Source of the DNA: an uncultured Collinsella sp. | GTDB taxonomy: Bacteria; Actinomycetota; Coriobacteriia; Coriobacteriales; Coriobacteriaceae | NCBI GenBank assembly: GCA_900544385.1 | Contig: UQVD01000025.1 | Coordinates: 1-22,033, forward strand | Direction: 5' to 3' | Length of the DNA: 22,033 nt | Shown: piece by piece, positions 6,363 through 15,200 of the stretch | Layout of the letters: each line of letters begins with the position of its first letter | Position numbering within the stretch: the first letter of the stretch is position 1 | Translations under genes and position numbers: made by a program | Notes under the pieces: generated by a model | Told to the model about the DNA's origin: nothing | The model's database searches: none | The model's input: the letters and a program-made list of their open reading frames with translations, nothing else

Positions 6363-8690
6363 TTAAGCGGAAACTGCGGCGGAAGCAGTGTTGGTCTCGT
6401 CCTCATCGGTCCATGCATGCTTGGGCATGGGACGGAAAATCTGGAAGAGCATCGCAACCAGCAGCACAATGGCCACAACCGTCCAGATACCAAACTGCCC
6501 AAGGACAAGCAGGTTGTAGAACTGGTTGATGAACAGGCCGATCACCCAAGCGAAGGCGCACTCGTAGCCGATGGCAATCGCGGTCCACTTGCCAGAGTCC
6601 ATCTGGTTGCGGATGGTGCCAATGGCGGCAAAGCACGGAGCGCACAGCAGGTTGAAGGCGCCGAAGGCAACGCAAGCGCCCATGGTGGGGAACATGCCGG
6701 CAAACGCGGTCCACAGGCTCGGGTCGGTCTCGCCCGCGTCGGCGACGGACAGCAGCGAGCCGGCGGTGGCGACGACGTTCTCCTTGGCGACGAGGCCAGA
6801 GACGGTCAGTGCGGTTGCCTGCCAGGTGCTAAAGCCGAGCGGGGCGAAGATCCAAGCGACCAGGTTGCCCAGCATGGCGAGCACGGAGTAGTCCATGAAC
6901 TCCTCGGGGATGCCGTCCATCGCAGGCAGGAAGCCAAAGGAACCGTTGTAGCTACCAAAGTTGGACAGGAACCAAACCACGACAGTGGACGCGAAGATGA
7001 CCGTGCCGGCCTTCTTGATAAAGGCCCAGCAGCGCTCCCACACGTGCAGCGCCCATGAGCGGATCGCCGGGAAGTGGTAGGCGGGAAGCTCCATAACGAA
7101 CGGCGTCGGGCGACCGGCGAAGAGCTTGGTCTTCTTGAGCATGAGGCCCGAGGCGATGACGGCAAAGACGCCCAGGAAGTAGAAGAGCGGGCTGATCCAC
7201 GCGGCGGTGGTGGAAGAATCGCCGATGATGGAGCCCATGAGCAGGGCGATGATCGGCAGCTTGGCGCCACAGGGAATGAACGTGGTGGTCATGACCGTCA
7301 TGCGGCGGTCCTTCTCGTTCTCGATGGTCTTGGTGGCCATGACGCCGGGGACGCCGCAGCCCGAAGACACGAGCATAGGAATGAAGGACTTACCGGACAG
7401 GCCAAAGCGGCGGAACACGCGGTCCATGATGAAGGCGACGCGGGCCATATAGCCGCAGTCTTCCAGGAAGGACAGCATAACGAACAGCAGGAACATCTGC
7501 GGCACAAAGCCGAAAATGGCGCCCAGGCCGCCGACGATACCGTCGCAGACCAGCGAATCGACCAGGCCACCGTCCTCGGTGCCACCCGCCACAAGTGCGT
7601 CGTGGACCATGGTGGTGATACCCGGGACATAGGGGCCGTACTGTGCCGGGTCGACCGAGTCGGCATTGTCGCCCGCAGCCTCGACGGCCGCGTCGTAGGC
7701 GTCGCGGCCCTGACCGAGCACATACCAGCCGTCGGTGCCGAAGAGCTGGTCGTTGGTGAAGTCGGTCACCGTGCCGCCCAAGGTAGAAACGGCGATGTAG
7801 TACACGCAGAACATGATGACGACAAAGATCGGCAGGCCCAGAATACGGTTGGTAACCACGCGGTCGATCTTCTCGGAGGTGCTCATCTTGGCCGGGGCCT
7901 TGGTGAGGCACTCGTCGATGATGTGCGCGATCACGCCGTAGCGCTCACCGGTGATGATGGACTCGGCGTCGTCATCGCAATCCTGCTCGCACTGGGCGAC
8001 CAGCTGCTCTACGCGAGCAGCCTTCTCCTTAGTGAGGTTGATGAGCTTGCAGGCGTCCGCGTCGCGCTCAAACAGCTTGACAGCGTAGTAGCGGCGCTTG
8101 TTGGCGGGAACGCTCGCCGGAAGGTTGTTCTCGATGTGGTCCAGAACGTCCTCGATGGAGGAGTCGAACTTGTGCTCCGGCACCTGGCCCTTGGAAGCGG
8201 CGGACTTCTTAACCTGCTCGAACAGCTCCTTGATACCCTTGTTCTTAAGAGCCGAGATCATCATGACCGGGCAGCCGAGCTTCTTGGAAAGCTTGTCAAT
8301 GTCGATCTTGTCGCCATTCTTCTCGACCAAGTCGGCCATGTTGAGGGCAACGACCACGGGCAGGCCGGTCTCGATAACCTGAAGCGCCAGGTACAGGTTG
8401 CGCTCGAGGTTGGTGGCATCGACGACTTGGACGACAACGTCGGGCTCGCCGCTCATGAGGTAATCGCGCGAGCATTGCTCCTCGGGGCTGTAGGGGGAAA
8501 GCGAGTAGATGCCAGGGAGGTCCGTAATGGTAACGTTCTTGTCGCTTAGGAGCTTGGCTTCCTTTTTCTCAACCGTGACGCCGGGCCAGTTGCCAACGTA
8601 GCCGTTGGCGCCGGTGATCAGGTTGAAAAGCGTGGTCTTGCCGCAGTTGGGGTTACCCGCCAGCGCGACATGGATCTGAGAATCCGCCAT
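6363..8690 (-). CDS. feoB: Ferrous iron transporter FeoB
   Basis: A 775-residue inner-membrane Fe(II) transporter with an N-terminal G domain. The GTPase motifs are clear: G1 GNPNCGKT at 12-19, G3 DLPG at 57-60, G4 NMAD at 117-120 and G5 near SAL at 146-148. After the helical linker domain come the membrane Gate domains with the family sequences LEDCGYMARVAF, GCGVPG and FIPCGAKLP. An acidic outward loop (about residues 315-370, Asp- and Ala-rich) sits between the first membrane segments. The protein ends in a short hydrophilic tail. The length fits the family. The ATG at 8690 follows a GGAAGAAGG ribosome-binding site. It forms an operon with the two feoA genes upstream on the same strand. The 123-bp gap to the nearer feoA holds an inverted repeat. 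Confidence 0.97.
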   Translation of the reverse strand: MADSQIHVALAGNPNCGKTTLFNLITGANGYVGNWPGVTVEKKEAKLLSDKNVTITDLPGIYSLSPYSPEEQCSRDYLMSGEPDVVVQVVDATNLERNLYLALQVIETGLPVVVALNMADLVEKNGDKIDIDKLSKKLGCPVMMISALKNKGIKELFEQVKKSAASKGQVPEHKFDSSIEDVLDHIENNLPASVPANKRRYYAVKLFERDADACKLINLTKEKAARVEQLVAQCEQDCDDDAESIITGERYGVIAHIIDECLTKAPAKMSTSEKIDRVVTNRILGLPIFVVIMFCVYYIAVSTLGGTVTDFTNDQLFGTDGWYVLGQGRDAYDAAVEAAGDNADSVDPAQYGPYVPGITTMVHDALVAGGTEDGGLVDSLVCDGIVGGLGAIFGFVPQMFLLFVMLSFLEDCGYMARVAFIMDRVFRRFGLSGKSFIPMLVSSGCGVPGVMATKTIENEKDRRMTVMTTTFIPCGAKLPIIALLMGSIIGDSSTTAAWISPLFYFLGVFAVIASGLMLKKTKLFAGRPTPFVMELPAYHFPAIRSWALHVWERCWAFIKKAGTVIFASTVVVWFLSNFGSYNGSFGFLPAMDGIPEEFMDYSVLAMLGNLVAWIFAPLGFSTWQATALTVSGLVAKENVVATAGSLLSVADAGETDPSLWTAFAGMFPTMGACVAFGAFNLLCAPCFAAIGTIRNQMDSGKWTAIAIGYECAFAWVIGLFINQFYNLLVLGQFGIWTVVAIVLLVAMLFQIFRPMPKHAWTDEDETNTASAAVSA

Positions 8691-8765
8691 TCAATCCTTC
8701 TTCCTTGTGTGCCTGCGCTGCTTTCTCCGCGCAGGCTGGATAATGTGCTTCAAAGATGCTGCATT

Positions 8766-8785
8766 AAGTTAGAAAAACCTAACTT
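8766..8785. promoter_or_regulatory. Inverted repeat between feoA and feoB (possible iron-regulator site)
   Basis: AAGTTAG at 8766-8772 and CTAACTT at 8779-8785 are perfect complements 6 nt apart. The halves resemble the TTAGGTTAG half-site of DtxR/IdeR regulators, but the spacing is wider than the DtxR consensus. It may be an operator, a weak internal attenuator or an mRNA processing stem. Confidence 0.35.
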
Positions 8786-8813
8786 TATCTGCAGAAATAT
8801 GCGCCGCGAGTCC

Positions 8814-9035
8814 TTACTGGACCTCGACGACGGCGGCCTCCTCCTTGCGGATGGAAAGCTCGTAGCCGCGCACGTTGATCTCGACCGGATCACCGAGCGG
8901 TGCAACCTTCACGACCTTGAACGAAGTGCCCTTGATGAGCCCCAGGTCCATAAGGTGGCGGCGAAGCGCACCCTCGCCGTGAAGCTTGACGATGGTGGAG
9001 CTCTCGCCCACCTTAACGTCACCCAACGTCTTCAT
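8814..9035 (-). CDS. feoA: FeoA-domain protein (second copy)
   Basis: A 73-residue SH3-like FeoA protein, a small cytoplasmic partner of FeoB. The family pattern is complete: GESSTIVKLHGEGALRRHL, then MDLGLIKGTSFKVVKVAPLG, then DPVEINVRGYELSIRKEEA. AAAGGGGG lies upstream of the ATG at 9035. It lies 40 bp after the first feoA and 123 bp before feoB on the same strand. Paired feoA genes before feoB are common in anaerobic Gram-positives, and the two copies here are clearly different proteins rather than a recent duplication. Confidence 0.93.
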   Translation of the reverse strand: MKTLGDVKVGESSTIVKLHGEGALRRHLMDLGLIKGTSFKVVKVAPLGDPVEINVRGYELSIRKEEAAVVEVQ

Positions 9036-9075
9036 TTACTTGTCCCCCTTTCAGTGCGTACAGAAATACTGTCGA

Positions 9076-9318
9076 CTAACCGACGGTCATGATGTGCATG
9101 GCAACCTTGGAATCGATACCAAAGCGTGCGCCCAGCACAGTGACGATGATATTGGCGCCACTCGAGCTCACCACGTGGATTTCGTTGCCCTCGACAAAGC
9201 CGAGGTCCTTGAGGTGGTGCTTCATATCCTCATTGCCCTTTACACGAGACACGCGCACGGTTTCGCCCGCTTTTACCATCGAAAGCGGCATTGCCGGCAT
9301 CTGCGGTCCGCAAGACAT
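9076..9318 (-). CDS. feoA: FeoA-domain protein (first gene of the feo operon)
   Basis: An 80-residue FeoA-type protein. After a Met- and Pro-containing start (MSCGPQMPAMPLSMV) it has the SH3-like core AGETVRVSRVKGNEDMKHHL, DLGFVEGNEIHVV and VTVLGARFGIDSKVAMHI. FeoA proteins bind FeoB and are thought to regulate its GTPase or assembly. TTAGGAG precedes the ATG at 9318. It is the first gene of the operon; the upstream inverted repeats at 9361-9414 are the likely control region. An in-frame internal Met at residue 14 could also start the protein, just before the core domain. Confidence 0.92.
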   Translation of the reverse strand: MSCGPQMPAMPLSMVKAGETVRVSRVKGNEDMKHHLKDLGFVEGNEIHVVSSSGANIIVTVLGARFGIDSKVAMHIMTVG

Positions 9319-9360
9319 GAGTGGCTCCTAACGTCAGTTCGTCCTCAACATCGACGCGGT

Positions 9361-9414
9361 AAAAGTTAACCACGCCTATGTTCGCTTTAGTAAACTAACA
9401 CGTGGTTAACTTTT
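9361..9414. promoter_or_regulatory. feo control region: 14-bp inverted repeat around a TTAGT-AA-ACTAA palindrome
   Basis: AAAAGTTAACCACG at 9361-9374 and its exact complement at 9401-9414 enclose a second palindrome, TTAGTAAACTAA at 9387-9398. The structure begins 43 bp upstream of the first feoA start. The inner palindrome resembles binding sites of DtxR-family metalloregulators, which repress feo genes when iron is plentiful. No such regulator is encoded in the window. Confidence 0.5.
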
Positions 9415-9464
9415 TGGAAAGGGTCCCCATTCAGATTTCGGAAAAGTTTCCTATACGAAACAAA

Positions 9465-9499
9465 AGGGCGCGGCAAAGGACCATCCTTTACCACGCCCT
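9465..9499 (-). terminator. Rho-independent terminator after the HPr gene
   Basis: Imperfect 15-bp arms (AGGGCGCGGCAAAGG at 9465-9479 with 9485-9499) are followed on the minus strand by TTTTG. It starts 7 bp after the HPr stop codon. Confidence 0.85.
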
Positions 9500-9506
9500 G
9501 TCATGC

Positions 9507-9755
9507 TTAAAGCGAGAGATTTCTGATCGATGTGACGCAGGAGGCCTCATCCACGCCCGAAACGCGGAACACGACGTCTTCGCCACATTCGCCGCAGAGT
9601 GCCATGAGCCCTATAACATCGCGGCCATCCGTGTGGCGATCGCCGATACTAACTGACACGTCGCTACGATGTTTGGCAATGATGTCGTAGAGCAGCGCAA
9701 CCGGGCGGGCATGCAGTCCCAACGGATCTTTAATCGTCTTTGTAAACTCGACCAT
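9507..9755 (-). CDS. HPr-family phosphocarrier protein with Asp46
   Basis: An 82-residue HPr-like protein of the sugar phosphotransferase system, a soluble carrier of phosphate from enzyme I to enzyme II. The active-site histidine is at residue 15 in GLHARPVA, as in classical HPr. The second signature, where Firmicute HPr has Ser46, reads GRDVIGLMALC with Asp at position 46. The ATG at 9755 is preceded by GGGAGGGG; an upstream in-frame start at 9800 would add 15 unrelated residues. It is a single gene with its own terminator, and ptsI does not adjoin it. Asp46 means the protein cannot be regulated by HprK at this site and may mimic the phosphorylated form. Confidence 0.88.
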   Translation of the reverse strand: MVEFTKTIKDPLGLHARPVALLYDIIAKHRSDVSVSIGDRHTDGRDVIGLMALCGECGEDVVFRVSGVDEASCVTSIRNLSL

Positions 9756-9851
9756 GTCCCCTCCCGCGACATCGCACATTCGGCCGGCAAACCCAGCCAC
9801 GTGGTAGCTATTGTAGCGTTAGATGCTTGTCGAGAGCTCCTCTGAACACCT

Positions 9852-10073
9852 CGTGGGCAAAAAGTGGCAAATATGAGTACTGTCACCAATTTAGTAGCAG
9901 CAAAATCGAGAGCAAATTGCCTAATTTGAGCGATTCGAAGAGGTTGAAAGCCGTCAAACGCCCTTTAAAGGGGGTTAGATAAATTGATTTTGAGCCCATT
10001 TTCGCTCAGAGCAGGCCGAAAAATATGACACCTCTTTTGCAACAGTACTCATATTTGGCATTTTTTGACCACG
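9852..10073. mobile_element. AT-rich element with 32-bp terminal inverted repeats (MITE-like)
   Basis: The terminal arms at 9852-9883 and 10042-10073 match at 29 of 32 positions when one is reverse-complemented; the core CAAATATGAGTACTGT is identical. The 158 bp between them are AT-rich against a GC-rich background and encode nothing recognisable. The element fills most of the gap between the HPr gene and the amino-acid permease. I see no clear target-site duplication. Size and structure fit a non-autonomous transposable element, but a long hairpin RNA is also possible. Confidence 0.55.
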
Positions 10074-10101
10074 GGGTCCAAAACCATGCCCCAAAGCACA
10101 A

Positions 10102-10129
10102 AAGGAGGGGCCTCGTAAGGCCCCTCCTT
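10102..10129 (-). terminator. Rho-independent terminator after the amino-acid permease
   Basis: A perfect 12-bp stem (AAGGAGGGGCCT at 10102-10113 with 10118-10129) has a 4-nt loop and is followed by TTTTG on the minus strand. Confidence 0.9.
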
Positions 10130-10176
10130 AGGAAAGGGAATCGATTTATTCCACAGCCGTAGATTAATCCTAGCCG

Positions 10177-11640
10177 CTACTCCATCATGTCGAGGACGGA
10201 GGGGCGAAGCTCGTTCTCGGCGGCCTCGGGATCGGTCTCACGCAGGCGGTTGATGTAGCGGTTGTACCACATCACGGCAAGGCCCAGGAAGACAACCACG
10301 CCGCCGACGTTGTAGACCAGCGTCAGCCACAGCGGCTGATCGAGCGGAATGGTGCCACAGATAAGCACGAAGCAGAAGACCACGAGCAGGAATGCGGCAA
10401 CGACCAGGCCAAAGCTGCGCGAACCCATGCGGAAGCCACGGGGAGCGGCGTCAAAGTTCTTGCGCAGCATAAAGTAGGCAAGCAAAATCAGCAGCGGTGG
10501 GAGCAGAGCGGTGGCAGCCGTCATGTTGGTGACGATCATGAGCAGGTCGTCGAGGTTACCGGAGCCCAGGGCCGGGATGATCAGGATGGGGACGACGATG
10601 GCGAACTGCAGCCAGGCAGCGCGGGCAGGAATGCCGTGCTCGTTGAGCTCGACGATCTTGCTACCAAAGACGCCCTTGGGGATCTCGGTGAAAAACACCT
10701 TGATGGGAGCGGAGGTCCACATCATGAGGGAGCCCAGCGTAGCGGCGAGTAGGATCAGGCCGATGACGCGCGTAGACACTTCCATGGGAATGCCAAAGTG
10801 GGCAAAGACAGCGCCGAACACGTCGAAGATGCCGGTGGAGATGGCAACGCCGCCCTCGGGGATGAACAGGTTAACCAGCAGCGAAGCGCCTGCATACAGA
10901 AGGCCGATGGTCAGGCCGGCGATAACGACGGTGCGCACGAAGGCCTTGACGCCGCCCTTGAGATCGTTAAGGAACACGCCGACGGACTCAGCGCCACCAA
11001 CGCCCTGGATGATCCAGGCAAGCGTACCGAAGAAGCCCCACATAGTGGCGAAGTTGCTCATGTCGGGAGCCATGTTGGCGGGAGTAGGAGCCGTAGCGAA
11101 CTCAACGCCGCCAAAGGCAGCAGCCAGGGACAGCAAGATGAACACGGCAGTCAGGCCGAGAGCCGCGGTCGAGCCGAAGGAGGAAATGGAGCCGATCCAC
11201 TTAGCGCCCTTGGTCGAGACCCACGTGGCGATAGCAAAGACGACGATTTCGATAATGGTGATCCACAGCTGCGAGAGCTCGGCGTTGGCGCCAAAGAATA
11301 CGTAGCTCGCGTAGATGATGACATTGGGCAGTACGGACGCAAAGTAGAACAGGTTGACGAACCAGTAGCTAAACGCCGTCAGGAATGCCCAGCGGCCGCC
11401 CATCGAGGTCTTAACCCAGGCGTACACGCCCGACTCGGAGTCTTTGTTAAGGCCGACGAACTCGGCGGTAACCAGGGTATAGGGGACAAAGTACAAAAGC
11501 GTGGCGAAGAAGAACGACGGCGCAGCTGCCAAGCCGATGGCCGCGTTGTTGTTGATGATGTTCTTGATACCGAACACGGCGGCGACCGTCATGCCCAGCA
11601 GAGCGAACGAACCGATCGTTCCTCGTTTTTCAGAGCTCAT
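10177..11640 (-). CDS. APC-superfamily amino-acid permease (YjeM/GadC-like)
   Basis: A 487-residue integral membrane transporter with about 12 hydrophobic helices. The first helix region (FALLGMTVAAVFGIKNIINN) is followed by LVTAEFVGLNKDSESGVYAW and then GGRWAFLTAFSYWFVNLFYF, a combination I associate with YjeM and related amino-acid permeases or antiporters of the APC superfamily. The C-terminus is hydrophilic and acidic. The substrate cannot be read from sequence; glutamate/GABA-type or other amino-acid exchange is possible. I start at the ATG at 11640 (GGAGGG 3 bp upstream); a TTG four codons earlier is also open. It lies downstream of ebgC on the same strand with hairpins between, so it is probably a separate unit. 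Confidence 0.88.
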   Translation of the reverse strand: MSSEKRGTIGSFALLGMTVAAVFGIKNIINNNAAIGLAAAPSFFFATLLYFVPYTLVTAEFVGLNKDSESGVYAWVKTSMGGRWAFLTAFSYWFVNLFYFASVLPNVIIYASYVFFGANAELSQLWITIIEIVVFAIATWVSTKGAKWIGSISSFGSTAALGLTAVFILLSLAAAFGGVEFATAPTPANMAPDMSNFATMWGFFGTLAWIIQGVGGAESVGVFLNDLKGGVKAFVRTVVIAGLTIGLLYAGASLLVNLFIPEGGVAISTGIFDVFGAVFAHFGIPMEVSTRVIGLILLAATLGSLMMWTSAPIKVFFTEIPKGVFGSKIVELNEHGIPARAAWLQFAIVVPILIIPALGSGNLDDLLMIVTNMTAATALLPPLLILLAYFMLRKNFDAAPRGFRMGSRSFGLVVAAFLLVVFCFVLICGTIPLDQPLWLTLVYNVGGVVVFLGLAVMWYNRYINRLRETDPEAAENELRPSVLDMME

Positions 11641-11676
11641 AAGCCCTCCCAATCATCTATTAAATGTCATCTAAAA

Positions 11677-11707
11677 CCGTCCGACCTGCAAGTGCAAACA
11701 CGGACGG
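11677..11707 (-). terminator. Probable terminator between ebgC and the permease
   Basis: CCGTCCG at 11677-11683 pairs with CGGACGG at 11701-11707; on the minus strand the stem is followed by TTTTAG. A second hairpin (11717-11728 with 11749-11760, 11 of 12 paired) lies just before it in transcription order. The loops are long (17 and 20 nt), so termination strength is uncertain, and the first could act as an attenuator for the permease. Confidence 0.5.
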
Positions 11708-11793
11708 CGCACCTGCTAAGGGGAATGGGGAAAAGGGAGTCAACAAAGCCATCCCCCTTAACGGCGCGAAGCAAACGTCCAAACGGACGAATA

Positions 11794-12249
11794 CTACTTG
11801 TTGGGGAAGGAATAACCTTCAACCGTCACGTGCAGTACCACGACGCGGGGATCCGCGGCATCGGCCACGACACGGTAGGCCTCGTCAATTTCGACGACGG
11901 CAACGCCGCCGGCGGGAATCGTCACGGTCTCCCCCGCCCCCTCAAAGCGCTCGCGATCATCGATATCGCTGTAAGCGCGGGTGCAGTTGAGGCCTGCCTT
12001 GGGGGCAACCTCGACGGTCAGGTCGCCGTCGAGCGGAGCGAGCACGGCATGGTAGCGACGGTGACCGACCAGGTCGGCGGTTGCGGCCTCGCGGGCATAG
12101 ACCCACCAGTAAACCAACGAGTCGCCGATGGAGTAAGCCACGTCGTGCTGTAGGTCGGCAACACCATCGAGCGCCTGGCCGGTGCGCATCCACTTCTTGA
12201 CGGACTTCATCTGAGCGTCGAAATCGGCGCGCGAGTTAAAGACATGCAT
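11794..12249 (-). CDS. ebgC: Beta-galactosidase small subunit EbgC (YhcH/YjgK/YiaL family)
   Basis: A 151-residue cupin-fold protein of the YhcH/YjgK/YiaL (DUF386) family, about the length of E. coli EbgC. Its best evidence is position: it starts 3 bp after the ebgA stop codon, and its ribosome-binding site (AGGAGG) lies in the last codons of ebgA. Visible family features include a basic N-terminus (FDAQMKSVKKWMRTG), HRRYHAVLAPLDGD in the middle and a C-terminal half rich in beta strand (ETVTIPAGGVAVVEIDEAYRV split across the cupin core). In E. coli EbgC binds EbgA and is needed for full activity; the same role is inferred here. Confidence 0.88.
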   Translation of the reverse strand: MHVFNSRADFDAQMKSVKKWMRTGQALDGVADLQHDVAYSIGDSLVYWWVYAREAATADLVGHRRYHAVLAPLDGDLTVEVAPKAGLNCTRAYSDIDDRERFEGAGETVTIPAGGVAVVEIDEAYRVVADAADPRVVVLHVTVEGYSFPNK

Positions 12250-12252
12250 GGC

Positions 12253-15200
12253 TTATGCCTCCTTAATGGGTGCCAGCGCCTGAGCCAGATCGGCAGACGT
12301 CAGCGGTCGCAGGGACACCTCAAAGCTGAAGCTCTCAAAACGGGTGCGATAGGAATCGAGCACCTCGGAACCCCAAGAGTTCGAGCCAAGGCCGAGCAAC
12401 TGGTCGTTGATGTTGACCGTAACCGTATCGCCCTTGACAAGGTCGTAGACGTGCTTGGCGTTATCGATGGCCTCGCAGCTATAGGGCCATGCCGAGAATG
12501 AGAACGGGTTGGAGGCGGCGTCAGCCGGACGGGTCACCAGCACGCCGTCGCCATGGCTAGAGCGCAGAGCAACCCAGCGGGTACCCTCGCGGTTGGCGCA
12601 GTCCTGAGGCATAACGTAGGGCGTGAACATGTCGTCGACCGTAGTGTGGTAATGACCGACCGGGTTGGCGCGCAGCGAGTCCGGATAGTTCTCGCCCGGG
12701 CCGTGGCCATACCACTCGACGGCACGATCGCAACCGGGGACTTCGAAGGAGATGCCGATGCGCGGGATAATATCCGAGTAATCGCCGTAGGGCTCGCCGG
12801 AAACCTTGAGGTCGACACGACCGCTCGGAAGCACGGTGTAGACGAGCTCGACGCGCATGCCGAACGCGCGGACGGGAGGAGCGATACGCTGGCTCACGGT
12901 CACGACGACCGCATTGCCATCCTGCTTCCAAGAAACCTTGCGGGTAGACGTCTGCATCACATCGATGAAGTTGTCCTTCCACAGTGAGTCATACTCCTGC
13001 GCATGGTTATCGACGAGCGGATGCCAAAAACCAACCTGGGGACCAGAGGCCATGACGTCGCGGCCGGATGCCTTCCACTCGCTCACGGTACCGTTGACCT
13101 TGCTGAAGGTCAGCTCGCCGTTGAGGAAGTGAATGCGAATCTCCTGCTCGGTCTCCTCGACCGTAAGCTCAGGACGAGTGGGAGCCGCAATGGCCGGTGC
13201 CGGATGGTTTGCGATGGCAAACTGGCTTGCGCCCAGTTGGAACATCGGCTCGCACCAGACGTGAGCGGCCATGGTGTAAGCGCGCACGGTCAGCAGGGTC
13301 TCGCCTACCGCGGCCTCGCGAATCACCAGCGGAAGCTGGACGGACTCGCCGGGGGCAACCGCACCGGGCATGAGCGTCTTGCGGCTGACCACGTCGCCGT
13401 CCACCAGGGTCTCGGCCGACAGGCAGACATCCTCGAGAGTGGTGAACCAACGCTTGTTGGTGACGGTCAGCTCGCCCGCCTCGGTGTCATAAGCCATGCG
13501 AACCGGGCAGATGACCTGGCCATACTCAGTGAGGCCCGGGCTCGGCTGCTGCCAAGGGAACACCATGCCATCGATGCAGAAGTTGCTGTTGTTGGGGTAG
13601 TCGCCGTTGTCGCCGCCGTACATGTCGTAGGCAATGCCGTCCTCGGTCACAGCAGCCAAACCGTGGTCGCACCATTCCCAGATAAACTGGCCTTGGATGC
13701 AATCCCAGCGATCGAAGACCTCCTGATACTCGGACAGGCCTCCGGGGCCGTTGCCCATGGAGTGACCGTACTCGCAGTTGATGCGCGGCTTGGGGAATGG
13801 ATGCTCACCAAAGTCGTTCATCTGCGACACGCGGGAGTACATGGTGGAGATAACGTCGACGGTATCGGCGTTGCGATCCTCCTCGTAGTGGACCGGACGA
13901 CCGTCGAGCTCGTGAGCCTTGGCGTACATCGCGCGGATGTTGCAGCCATAGCCGCTCTCGTTGCCCATCGACCACATAATGATGCAGGCGTGGTTGCGCT
14001 CCTGCATCACCAGGCGCTCAATGCGGTCGACGTAGGCCGGCTCCCATGCCGGGTCGTCGGTCACCAGGGCGATATTGCCGATATTCTCGAAGCCGTGGCT
14101 CTCCATATCGGTCTCGGCGACCAGCATGATGCCATACTCATCACACAGCTCGTAAAAGCGCGGGTCGTTGGCGTAGTGGGACGTGCGCACCGCGTTGATG
14201 TTGTGCTGCTTCATGAGCTCCAGGTCGCGGCGCATGCGATCGAGGCCCACGGCGCGGCCCTTGTGATCGTCGTGATCGTGGCGGTTGACGCCATGCATCT
14301 TAAAGTAAGTGCCGTTGAGGTAGATATGATTGCCCTCGACCGTCACCTCGGCAAGACCCTGGCGATGCGGAACGTACTCGCTGACCTCGTCACCGTCGTA
14401 GACCTCAAACGAAAGGTCATAGAGGAAGGGGTCCTCGGGATTCCAGAAGTGGGCGTCGGCAACGCTGCACTCGGCATGGCCGTCGACGCACTCGCCCGTA
14501 GCCACCACGCTCTCGCCATCGCTGAGCGTAAACACGATGCGGGAAGCGCCCTCGGCCACCGTATCGAGCGTGATCAGAGCGGTATCGCCCTCGCGGTGCG
14601 TGCAGAACCTAAAGTCTACCAGATGCGCGGCGGGACGCTGCATAAGGTACACGTCGCGGAAGATGCCCGAGGCCCACCACATATCCTGGTCCTCGATGTA
14701 GCTGCCATCGCTGTACTGCAAGACCTTAACCGCAAAAAGGTTGTCGCCCTCGACAAGTGCGTCGGTCACGTCGAACTCGGCGGACAGGCGCGAGCCCTTG
14801 GTCATGCCGATAAACTGACCGTTGACGTACAGCTCGCCATAGCTCTCGATGCCGTCGAAGCGAATGATCTCGCGAGCGCCGGCAGGAACAGCGGGAAGAT
14901 TGACGATACGCTGGTACACGCCCGTGGGGTCATCGGAGGGAACAAACGGCTGATCCACCGGGAACGGGAAGCCCTCGTCGGTATAGGCAAGGTTGCCGTA
15001 GCCATCTACCTGCCACAGGTGCGGAACTTCCACGTGATCCCACTCGGGCTCGTACGTGGAGAGCTCCTCGTTGGAAACGGCAGCAGGTCCCTCAAAGAGG
15101 CGGAACTGCCACGAGCCGGACAGCTGGACAAACCCGCGCGACAGCTCGCGGCTGTACGTTGCAGCGAGATCGGCGGTCTCGTAACCCATAAAGTACGCAT

